Positions 47,410 to 56,629 of a DNA stretch of 64,000 bases are shown here, in pieces; position 1 is the stretch's first letter, and each line of letters starts with the position of its first letter. The stretch comes from Cornus controversa (Eukaryota > Streptophyta > Magnoliopsida > Cornales > Cornaceae). A program made the position numbers and the translations under genes. Below the pieces are notes generated by a model that did no database searches, was not told the DNA's origin, and saw only the letters and a program-made list of their open reading frames with translations. Where the stretch lies: assembly GCA_026545225.1 (NCBI GenBank), contig CM048854.1, forward strand, positions 27,510,730 through 27,574,729, in the 5' to 3' direction.

Positions 47410-48831
47410 TCAGCGAGCGCGAGAGCATGATGGGTTAGGGTTAGGGTTGAACCACATAATATTGCTGAATGGATGATGAGGGGTAAAAATGTGTTCTACA
47501 GTGAAATCTCGCAGGTTGTAGATACCGGACATATCATCATCCTTGTCGGTGAAATAGATAGAATTGGGGATCAATACTCCAGGAGGGAAGTCTTGAGCGG
47601 AGAGCATGAAGGACTGACTTTGTCCTCCCACAAACAGCACTCCATCACCGAGGCACTCCACATAGTCCCAACTCTTGTTAGACACATTCAGCCTGTACAC
47701 TTCAAACCGAAACGGTGCAGCATACCTACGGACAATCAAAATATCTCCAGAAAATGAGTCCACAACCAGGTAGTATTTCCCAGGAAACGCTCTGTTCCAC
47801 ACATTCTCTTCATCTGGCTCAGGGAAACCGGGCCACTTTTGAATACTGTAATAGGTAAAAGGCATCCAAGTTTTCCATTTAGGCCAAAGATGTGTGTTTG
47901 ATTTTAAACCAATCCTCAGTCTCAATTTTGGAGTATGTGGAATTGATTGATAACGTTGAATTGGACCGCGAAGATCCCATGCTTCAATTTGTCCGTAGTT
48001 GTCTATGCAATAGAACAACTCATCCTTGGGCGAATACACAATTTCCGCATAGTCATGCAACTCACGCTCATGGTCGTGGCCTACTTTACGCCAGCACAAG
48101 TCACCAAATTTGTAGTAGACGAGTGAATTTTGAAAGTCTATTGCCATTAGTGCCCAGTCATTAATGTCATTGGTTGAGACTGATGATGCTGATGCTGATG
48201 ATGGAGTAGGAGGATATGACATTACAAGCTTTTTGGGAATGCATGATGACAAGCATGGAATTTGGATGGTGGGAGGAACTGGAGTGATTAGAGGATTGGT
48301 TAAAAATAGAGCATAGTCATCACCTTGAGCATAGTCATCACGATAGTAATCAACATAGGCCAGCCATCCATGGGAGGACCCGATGCACTCAATGTTACTC
48401 TTGCTCCTCACATTGTTGAGGCCCATCATTTTTCTGTCAGCTAGACTGTACAAGCAATAATTTGGAAAACGAAACTCATCCTCTCCAGTACCTGTACCTA
48501 CCTCCTTCGCAATGGCTGCTGCAATCACCTCCTCACGTTCATCCTTATTCTTGGGATCAGGACAAGGTATCAACAGACACGGCGCCGTTGACGACAACAG
48601 TGGATTATTACAACCACAAGCACAAGGAGAAGAGTTGATTCTTATTCCCCGCAAAAGAAGAGACCAACTTGATGATTGCCTATAGGAGGAGGAGGAGGAT
48701 ATAAATTGTTTGATACCACCACCACCACCGCCGTTGCCCACAAGAACATACCCTAATTGCCTTCCCCTCTTCAGATAACCCATAGAAGCCGTCCTCCAAA
48801 CACAATCAACCCAATTCAATTTAAAAGCCAT
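47410..48831 (-). CDS. DUF295 (KIB1-4 beta-propeller) protein, no F-box
   Basis: A single-exon gene of 473 codons, the only host gene here that looks intact. The ATG at 48,829-48,831 lies in a good plant context (ATGG). Residues 1-90 are rich in Ser, Arg and Gly with few acidic residues, then a domain of about 350 residues has the DUF295 hallmarks: an early ECIGSSHGWLAYVD segment, LTNPLITPVPPTIQIPC, a middle DWALMAIDFQNSLVYYKFGD strand, and a late DGVLFVGGQSQSFMLSA followed by PNSIYFTDKDDD. This late motif is typical of the family. Many relatives carry an N-terminal F-box; none is seen here, and the basic N-terminus could be an organelle-targeting sequence, as in the DUF295 organellar group described in Brassicaceae. 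Function is unknown. A TATA-like box lies near 48,880. The flanks are retroelement copy B and a MULE-like nest. Confidence 0.88.
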   Translation of the reverse strand: MAFKLNWVDCVWRTASMGYLKRGRQLGYVLVGNGGGGGGIKQFISSSSSYRQSSSWSLLLRGIRINSSPCACGCNNPLLSSTAPCLLIPCPDPKNKDEREEVIAAAIAKEVGTGTGEDEFRFPNYCLYSLADRKMMGLNNVRSKSNIECIGSSHGWLAYVDYYRDDYAQGDDYALFLTNPLITPVPPTIQIPCLSSCIPKKLVMSYPPTPSSASASSVSTNDINDWALMAIDFQNSLVYYKFGDLCWRKVGHDHERELHDYAEIVYSPKDELFYCIDNYGQIEAWDLRGPIQRYQSIPHTPKLRLRIGLKSNTHLWPKWKTWMPFTYYSIQKWPGFPEPDEENVWNRAFPGKYYLVVDSFSGDILIVRRYAAPFRFEVYRLNVSNKSWDYVECLGDGVLFVGGQSQSFMLSAQDFPPGVLIPNSIYFTDKDDDMSGIYNLRDFTVEHIFTPHHPFSNIMWFNPNPNPSCSRAR

Positions 48832-49331
48832 CCAATGATATTATACGAATAACAAGAGATAAGATCGATCAGAGTAATATATAAAGGTAGGTAGGTAAGA
48901 TACAACCGGAAGAGAGAAAATGATCAATTTTTAATAAATTAGGGTTTTGAAATCTTGCAAAAAGATTAGAACAAAAACCTAACTTGACACATCCTTTTAG
49001 CTGGGGAGAAAAAGAGACGAGTGCAACCTGTGATCTGTAGATAAATAGATACGTAGACAGTGAATTGAGGGAGAGCTCTGAGTGTGTGAGAGACGAAGGA
49101 GAGATTAGTAGGTCTACCCCTACTCCTAATAAACACACTCTTATTAGGTCTACTACACCTACCACTGTCACAGAACAGCTTTTAACTTGCTCTCCAAGAA
49201 AAAAATTTATTAGGGTCTGTCACCTATCCTCAATTGCCAAATTAACTTTATAAATGACTTCACAAGGACATCAATGTCTACCACTCTCACCGAACAGCTT
49301 TTAACTTGCTCTTCAAGAAAAAATAATTTTT
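48832..49331. other. DUF295 upstream region and a 115-bp tandem duplication
   Basis: The first 250 bases are the probable promoter and leader of the minus-strand gene (TATA-like 'tatatattac' on that strand near 48,880; CT/GA-rich DNA at 49,050-49,110). From about 49,159 a 115-bp sequence ('ccact.tcac.gaacagcttttaacttgctc') is duplicated in tandem; the second unit is split by the MULE-like element and finishes at 54,798-54,842. Confidence 0.5.
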
Positions 49332-49410
49332 GGTTAAATATCGTACAGTTTAGGTAATATCTCGATTAGATCTCTTTTAATTTTAATAATTCTGACTACA
49401 CTCCTTGTAA

Positions 49411-50156
49411 CTAATCTCTATCAGTTAAATTAACGATTTTTGGTGATTTTACGAATTTATTCCTAATTAAAATGTTTAATTTAATTAAAAAATTAATGAT
49501 GCTAAAAAGTTCGAATTGCCCCTCTCCTCCATCTCTTTCCTCTCTGTTTCTCTTCCTTTCTCTCTCTCCACTGCCATAGCACATTAGATATACATGAACC
49601 AAAAATTGATAAAAAGTTTAAACCAGCACCACCGTCAGCCACCATAGATGTCGGCGGAATAATAAAAGATGGCCCCATGGTCGTTGCGGCTCCAGCTTCA
49701 ACATGGGAACAACTGACATCTGTCTGTTGCCAAACCTCACGCTGGTCACTTGCTGCACCATCTGCTAAAAAAATGGAGTCAAAGTTTAAACCAACACCAC
49801 CGTCAGCCACCACAGACGGTGGCGAAATAATAATAGAGATGATTCCATGGTTGTAGCAGCTCCGGCTTCAACACAGGAACAACCGACATCTCTCTATTGC
49901 CGAACCTCACGCTGATCACCTGCTGCACCATTTGTCGGATCGGCCGCTATAAACGTTGTCGTTGTCCTCTTTGACGCACGTGACTTCCACTCGGTTCTCT
50001 TCGTGACGAGAATCGTGTCCCGACATTTTGAACCCACCCTCTTTACATCCGTGGCCGTTCTGGTCGTCGTCTCTAGTTGGTTGGAGATCGGCTTCTAGAG
50101 TGCTTTGGTTAGGGTTTCATTTTCTCCGACGAACAACATCCATGGCTCATTGATAT
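49411..50156. other. MULE-like interior with internal tandem duplication
   Basis: About 49,617-49,785 and 49,787-49,940 are two diverged copies of a 168-bp GC-richer segment ('aaacca.caccaccgtcagccacca' to 'cctgctgcaccat'). The following 200 bases, rich in 'tcgtcgtctc' words with 'gttagggtttcattttctccg' near 50,110, read like a plant 5' untranslated region and may be captured host sequence. No domain is recognised. Confidence 0.45.
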
Positions 50157-51959
50157 TGATAAGTTCACAAAACATGTTATTTTATATCTCAAAATAAGTC
50201 TTTAATTACTCTTTTACTTTATTTAAATATTATTATCTTTGCATTTTATGTTTTATAGGGGTTGATTTTCAAATAAGAAGAAAAACATCAAAAAAGGCCT
50301 AAAAAGGATATATATAGCCAAAGATAAATATCAGAAGAATTGTAGGAGAGATGATATTCTATACAATCTACTTCACAAGAGGTCTCAAGTTCAAAACTTT
50401 GCAAAATATTTTTTACACGACCACGTCTGTAGTTCAAAATTCAAATTAAAGATATGGAGATCAAATATTAGATATTTAAATTCAAATATTTGAATTTTAA
50501 ATTTTTGTTTTTAAATTTTGTATTTTGAGTTTTTTTTTTTAAATTCCCACTTAAATCATTCCCCTTTAACTCTATAAATAGGAGGTCTTAGGGATTGGTG
50601 AAAGGAGTTAAAAATTGTAGAAAAAAATAAAGTGTAGTTGAAAATATTTTATTGTATTCATTTTCTTTTTTTGTAAACACACGTCTCAAGGGAGTGATGA
50701 AGCCAATATGATGAAATATAAGTAAGTTCATTTATATTCTTATATATTTTTTCCTCCTAAGAGTATTCTTTTATTATTCTATTATGAGTTTTTATTTTCA
50801 AAAGAAAATTAGAGGGAGGATTCTTCGTATTTGCCAAATAATGGTAATTCGAAGAATGCCTACCTCTATTTACCTAGCAAAGGTGCAACAGATTAAGTAA
50901 AAAAATACTCTCATATATAATCAACTTTGCTTTTTATGTCATATTTTCCTTCATCTTTTCAAGTTGTAATTGGATTGGTGAAGTGTATTATTTATTGGAG
51001 GAAAAATCATAAAAGAATAATAGAAAATTTATTTATGTGGATTCATGGTGGTGAATTCCCTTCCCTTGAGATTTATTTTATTAGTATAGTTTTATTTATT
51101 CATTATAATTCCAAAATAAAAAATGTTTTTAAAAAACATCATTTTCATTCCATAAATTAGTGTGTGAATTTGAGCTAATTCGGAATCTCTATTGAGAGTG
51201 GTGCGGCCATACTTTTTACTATACAATTTTTAGTAGAGTTTTTACAGGTTTTATTATTGTACGAAGTTGAAATACCCCCCAGAAAATTTCGTGCATGAGT
51301 TGGCCAGTCTCATACACAAAACCTGAGGAATATTAACCACTGATAGCAACAAGCATAGATGCAAAAGACAGAAATAAAATAATTGCTAAAAGCTGAACAG
51401 AAATCCCATTGAATTGAAATAATTGATAAATAAATAATTAAATTCTGGTAATACAATTTGGAAGTCCCGTAACCCAAGGACCCCTTAACCAGAAAGAACA
51501 AAAGTTTAACACTTAAATTGAAATCCAATACCAAAACCTCTAAATGAGTTCATAGTTTTACTCCTGAAGAAAAAGTAGATTCCTACCCTGAGACTGGTGA
51601 GAGTAGATGTCTGTCACAGCCCAACCCTAGTACTCTATCCTCGTGGGGGAAACTACTTGGGACCTGAAATATCAATAAAGTGGGTTAAACCCACGAGCAA
51701 GTTCTATCTACTACATCCCAATCAGAGAACCAATATACATACCCTAAATGTGAGGGACATAAGAGATAGATATACGTGCAACCATTCAGATTATTCCTTA
51801 TTCAGTTCATGCTTTTAAAGATACAAATCATCTCATATATTTTCTCAACAACCCTTACTATGTAAAAACGATCACTTTCATTACGTTCACAAATAAAGAT
51901 ACATATCTATGCATTTTATTAAATCTACGCAATCATGATATGTCAAATATAATGCATGA

Positions 51960-52150
51960 ATACCTTAATAGGTATGGGCGATCCTGACACGCCGGGCAAT
52001 CCTTACATGCCAAATGAAAGTATAGATACCTTATTAGGTATGGACGATCCTGACACGCCGGGCAATCCTTACATGCTAAATAAAAAGTATAGATACCTTA
52101 TTAGGTATGGGCGATCCTAACACGCCGGGCAATCCTTACATGCCAAATAA
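51960..52150. repeat. Tandem repeat, 68-bp unit, three copies
   Basis: Units start near 51,962, 52,029 and 52,097 with 'accttattaggtatgggcga' and include 'cacgccgggcaatccttaca'. They are nearly identical, inside the nested 3-kb solo LTR. Confidence 0.92.
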
Positions 52151-53059
52151 AAATACAGATGCATTCCCAACATGAAATAATAAATAAACAAGATGCATTA
52201 TGATTTTTAATTTGCACAACTACAAATTTGAATTATCTGCTACGCAATTATCACCATGTGACAAATCATTCACAAGTGAACCTTAATCAAGTATCTCATG
52301 TGCATTTATATATAAAAATAATACAATCAATTAAATCAAAATAACCTAACCTCCATTAGAGAAAACAATTTCTCAAACCAACCTCCAATGCACTAAAATC
52401 TCCGAGGGAATCTAAACCTACTCTTATTTAGGTTTCTCGGCATATTCTACTTCTAAGAACACTAAGAAAATATTCTGGAATTTTCTGAAATTAAAAAATA
52501 TTTTCAATAAACCAAAGAAGGTGAAAATCCACTTTTAGGTACTTTAAAAATTAATTGAACACCAAGGGAAGCTCATTTCGAGGTGAAAATTTAAACCCAA
52601 GTTTATTTAATCTCTAAAAAGTTACAGAAAAATTTAGGAAATTTTTGGAATTTCAGAAGTATTTTCTAAAATTATAGAAAGTGAAAAAACCAGCTTTTGG
52701 ACACTTTAAAAATCAATTGAACAACAAGAAAAGATCATTTTGAGTTGAAACTTTAAACCCAAGTGTATTTAACCTCCAGAGAGTTACAGTAAAAATTTGG
52801 GAATTTTTGGAGATGTAAAAGTATTTTCTAAAATTACAAAAAGTGAAAAAGACAGCTTTTGGGTACTTTTAAAAATTAATTGGACAACAAGGGAAAGTTA
52901 TTTTGAGTTGAAAATTTAAAATTAAGTGTATTTAACATCCAATACCATACAGTAAAAATTTTAGAATTTTTGGAGTCATGAAAGTATTTTTAAAAAATGA
53001 TTTTTCAAATTTTCAAGTTTTTCCAAAATTTTCAAAAATTCAAAAAAAATATGAAAACA

Positions 53060-53340
53060 TTTCGGAATGGGCCCATAGTGGACCCAGTGGTGGGCCCCCG
53101 CGATTGGGGCCCAAAACCATTTTTCCCCGGCGCCGCCGCCGGCCCCACGCGCCGGCCAGGCGCGTGGGGAAGCGCCCAGCGCTGGGGCTTCTTCCCCAGC
53201 GCGTCCAGCAGCGCGCACAGCTCGCTGCCGGCGACTGTCCGGCCTCCTCCGGCCACCGTTCGCCTCCATTTTTGCGTCGTTCTTCTCCTCTCGACGCCGT
53301 CTACCTATTGGTGTAAAAAGCCCCATCCGAAACGGCCCGA
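53060..53340. other. GC-rich, CpG-rich block inside the 3-kb solo LTR
   Basis: About 280 bases of very GC-rich DNA (runs such as CGGCGCCGCCGCCGGCCCC) with several short palindromes (GCGCCGGCCAGGCGCG, AGCGCCCAGCGCTGGG) in otherwise AT-rich LTR sequence. All frames are open because of the composition, giving overlapping spurious frames on both strands. It may be part of the LTR promoter or a captured fragment. Confidence 0.7.
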
Positions 53341-54339
53341 ATCAAAAACCCCCAATTCACAAGTTCTATTGTTCTTCGCAAAATTCAAAAATTTAAAACT
53401 AAATTATTCATGATCTGTTTTCCTAAGGATCCAGAGTTGTTTACAAGAGAATCTCAACACAGTAGGTTCACGATTTAACATCTATTTTCTTACAAATTGC
53501 ATGCATGAATAAATTCTTTCTTAACACAATATACATATACATGAATATATGTGCATATAACCTTACATAAACAAAACAATCTATTTTATATACAATCATC
53601 ATAGTTAAATCTCACGAAATTTATCAACAACAGCAAAATATAAACATACAATTAAATACAAATTTTTAATATAAATAAAATCTTCAAACCTAGACTACGT
53701 ATACGGATTCAAAGGGGAAGAGAAGAATCAAAATTGCTTTTTTCTGACGAATCAACTTGTTCACCCGATCGTCACTCCCTTCTCTCTTTCGTTTACTCTC
53801 TTTAGTTCTGTGCGTAAAACAACGGCAAAACCCTAATTTCTTCCTTTTTCCTTTTTGTCTTAATTATCTTTTATTGATTTTCCTAAAACTAAATAAAATC
53901 AAAATAATAATAATAATAGCAATAATAATATAGTTATAACCCTAGGCCCATCATTTTAAACATAACCTTAGCCCACTCATCCTAGCCCAAATTCCTCCCT
54001 AGCCCAAACCAACACATTTAAATAAAATAACACACAATTAATAACAATTCACATAAAATGGTTAAAAATAAATAAACAGAGAAATTTAAATGAAATAAAT
54101 TGAGTCTATAAAACCTAAGCAATCCACATAAAATGATAAGATGCATATATAAAAGAAACGCAACTCACCTAAAATGATAATTTAAAAAAAAAAAACATTT
54201 CATATGAATTAATAAAATAAAGCAAGAATATAAAGAAATTCAATTTTCTTTAAAATAATCGACATCTAAATTTTTCGGGGTATTACAGAAGTGTAGAGAA
54301 GCAACGACATTCATCCATAAATCTACACTCGTCAGATAT

Positions 54340-54377
54340 ATAAGAATATTATAGATATATATACATATAATTTAAGA

Positions 54378-54413
<36 letters not shown>

Positions 54414-54709
54414 ATAAGAATATATAAGTATATATATAAGAATATAATATATTATACATAGAGAGAGAAAGAGAGAGTGTAGTGTGTGTGTATATATATA
54501 TAATGAAAGTGATGGGGGCATTTATGTACATTTGTTTTATAAGTTAAGGGTACTTTTGTAATTGAGCATTGCTTAATGAGGTTAAAGATGTCATTTTATG
54601 CATAAGAAGGGCAAAATAGACTATTCACACACTTTTCTGGTGTTGATTCTATTTGTTGCTGACGTCACACTAATGGAGGGACAAATCGATACATAAACCT
54701 AAAATTGAG
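54340..54709. other. MULE-like interior, right part, with (TA)n
   Basis: Begins with AT-rich DNA and (TA)n runs (54,379-54,409 and about 54,491-54,502), an AG/TG stretch near 54,460-54,490, then ordinary AT-rich sequence to the right inverted repeat. No gene. Confidence 0.6.
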
Positions 54710-54797
54710 GGGGTGTAGCTGGAATTATTGAAACTAGAGGTGGTCTAGTCTGGATATTGCCTAAATTGAGGGGGTGTAAATTTTATTTACCCAAAAA

Positions 54798-56040
54798 TTT
54801 ATTAGGGTCTGCCACCTACCCTCAATTGCCAAATCAATTTTATGCTCTGTATGTGGACGAGAGTGATTCATTTTTTCAATTCACGAATAATTTTTTCTAT
54901 TCATATCATTACTCTATAATTGATTAACTTTTAAAAAAATATTTTATATGGAGAGAGAAAATCATAGAAGAAGTGTTTTATTTTTAGAAAAAATTAAATT
55001 TTGACTAATTAGGGGACGAAAGCTACAAATACATCAAATACCAAAAAATATTGCAACACTTGTCAATTTAACAAAAGTATTTACAAATACATAAATATGT
55101 ACTGTTTTGGTCCAAAATACCCTCGGCACTCTCTTTTGAGATTATTTAAATACCATCCACATATTAAATTGCCAAAATGTCCCAAACCAAATAAAGGTTT
55201 ACCAAAAGACATATTTACCCTCGTTAACACTTTATATCAAATTATAAAAATATCATTCTTATTCCATCAAAAGTAACTCATTTGACCCATTTATTTTCTC
55301 CCTCCATATATGTTTCTCTCTCTAGATCCCCCTCTCTCTATCTACCCCTTTCTCTAACTCCCCATTGCACGCCTCTCTCTCTCTCTCTCCCATGCTCTCT
55401 CCCTCTTTTTTTTACCAACAACTAGGGTAATCTCCGGTTATAAAAATTTGTTCATAAAATTAGAAACCAGTTGCATTGTTTATGAAGAATTTTTTGAAAC
55501 GATTGTAAAATATACTAAAACAGTTTTAAATAAAATGGTTGCAAAAATAATGGAAAGGATTAGCGACTGGTTACTTTTGTAATATGTCCAAAGCAACATT
55601 GTTAGAAAGACCAAATCTATAGGGTTAAATAATTTATGCAACCCCATGATATTTAATAATCTTTACTAAATAGTTACAATGGGGTTCTTGAAATGCTTAG
55701 ATATGTTCATAAAATAAGTTACCAGTTCCATTTGGTATAAAGAATTTTTTGAACTGGTTGTAAAATATACTACAATAGTAGTGAATAAACTGGTTGCAAA
55801 AACTATGGAAAAGATTAGCAACCGGCTACAGATGCATTTTGTAGCTCCTTGCATTAGCTTGACTTCATATCCAACTCGTTCGAAAAAGTTATTAAATATC
55901 ATGTTTATCCATAAATTGTGCATATGGATTTTTTAGTAACTTGCATTTTAATTCTCAAGATTATATAACTGACCTATGAGATGACCATAGGATGCACAAT
56001 CATCATTGCTTTTAGACGTGATAGTTTTACGTAATACACG
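54798..56040. other. Intergenic DNA with a diverged direct repeat
   Basis: It starts with the rest of the host 115-bp duplication (54,798-54,842). A CT microsatellite-rich stretch lies at 55,310-55,410. Segments 55,436-55,575 and 55,700-55,829 are diverged direct repeats ('aagaattttttgaa..ggttgtaaaatatacta'). No exon recognised; the minus frame at 55,666-55,923 covers one repeat copy. Confidence 0.5.
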
Positions 56041-56352
56041 TGTAGGTACAGAAAAACTGCTACTACACTTAACAGAGAAATTTTCTTCCTCTCTCCAAAA
56101 ATATATCTCCTTTTCATTCTCTTTTCCATCATTTAAATAGTGTCATGAATACATTGATTGTGCCCTTAATTTCTTCGTTTAATAGGATGAAATTATGCCT
56201 TTATTGGCTGCCGAAATTCAGTGCTCAAATGTTGGCAATTTGGGAGGAGATCTCGGGATTTCTTTTATGTCTACGTTATTTTGTCGGGGATGACATGGCT
56301 GCCACGTATCCTGTTGATTACACGTGTTATGCGGCGATTTTCTTGTGCTACA
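56041..56352 (-). repeat. 3' LTR of copy C
   Basis: It starts TGTAGGTACAGAAAAACTGC (like copy A) and ends ..TTGTGCTACA, immediately before 'ctttgccccaaaaacccc'. On the element strand that is a G-rich polypurine tract (GGGGTTTTTGGGGCAAAG) directly next to the LTR. Length is 312 bp. The partner LTR is outside the window, so the age cannot be estimated. Confidence 0.75.
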
Positions 56353-56629
56353 CTTTGCCCCAAAAACCCCTTTTGAATTGGAAGGAATTTGAAAGGGTTT
56401 TTCCATTATGGATGCCGCTTCGTTTGCACCGCCAGACCGTGTTTGGGTTTTGTGCCCTCGTTTGGCCGCCTTAACGTCATTTCCTCATAAATGTTTTGTA
56501 CTTGATTTCTTATTCCTGGATTGCTGTAGACTCTGGACCATTTCAAGGGTTATCTTCTCGCCTGTTGAGGTTAGTGACCATCCTTTTCTTCATTACTACT
56601 GTTTCTTTCTTCTTCTTTACTTCTGAGGT
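56353..56629 (+). promoter_or_regulatory. Leader of the copy C antisense gene, with 5' intron
   Basis: It runs from the LTR edge to the antisense ATG. An apparent untranslated intron, GAG|gttagtg to ..acttctgag, spans about 56,569-56,629 and ends next to the start codon context. Copy B has an intron with the same donor (gttagtg) and the same distance to its ATG. The transcript would have to start in or near the 3' LTR, on its antisense strand. Confidence 0.45.

Larger units (their letters stand above)
51268..54287. mobile_element. 3-kb solo LTR, Tekay/Del-like, nested
   Basis: It starts TGAAATACCCCCC, ends ..TTTTTCGGGGTATTACA, and has an exact GAAGT target duplication (51,263-51,267 and 54,288-54,292). 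The first and last 20 or so bases are imperfect inverted repeats of each other. The 3,020-bp length, a 68-bp tandem repeat near the left and no coding domain fit a solo LTR of a long-LTR chromovirus; that lineage is judged from length and end sequence only. A strongly GC-rich block sits at 53,060-53,340. It is the youngest layer of the nest. Confidence 0.88.
50157..54334. mobile_element. Solo LTR, family 'TGATAAGT', split by another solo LTR
   Basis: Homologous end to end to the solo LTR at 20,066-21,314. It starts TGATAAGTTCACAAAACATG, ends ..ATCTACACTCGTCA, and has an exact target duplication GATAT (50,152-50,156 and 54,335-54,339). After removing the nested 3-kb insert and one GAAGT it is about 1,150 bp. 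TG..CA ends with no internal domain mean a solo LTR. It lies inside the MULE-like element. Confidence 0.92.
49332..54792. mobile_element. MULE-like element with long terminal inverted repeats
   Basis: The left end GGTTAAATATCGTACAGTTT.. pairs with the complement of the right end (GGGTAAATAAAATTTACACC..) over about 80 bases (49,332-49,410 and 54,710-54,792), including 'tttaggtaatatc' against 'tttaggcaatatc' and 'ttcaataattccagctacac' against its left partner. Long terminal inverted repeats and this start resemble plant Mutator-like MITEs. The flanks (ataattttt and aaaaattta) are not a clean 9-bp duplication. Without the nested LTRs the element is about 1.3 kb, non-autonomous, with no transposase. 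It interrupts the host tandem duplication, which is the best proof of its limits. Confidence 0.7.

Noticed and set aside
47473-48164. Plus-strand frames opposite the DUF295 gene
   Set aside because: Shadows of a conserved single-exon gene on the minus strand.
48868-48892. TATA box of the DUF295 gene as a separate feature
   Set aside because: A TATA-like string exists on the right strand but leaves a very short leader; mentioned in the gene entry only.
52976-53413. Four overlapping open frames on both strands
   Set aside because: They arise from the GC-rich block in the solo LTR, where stop codons are scarce; no homology recognised.
49323-54801. Clean 9-bp target duplication for the MULE-like element
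   Set aside because: Flanks ataattttt and aaaaattta agree at only six of nine positions in AT-rich DNA, so the duplication is not claimed.
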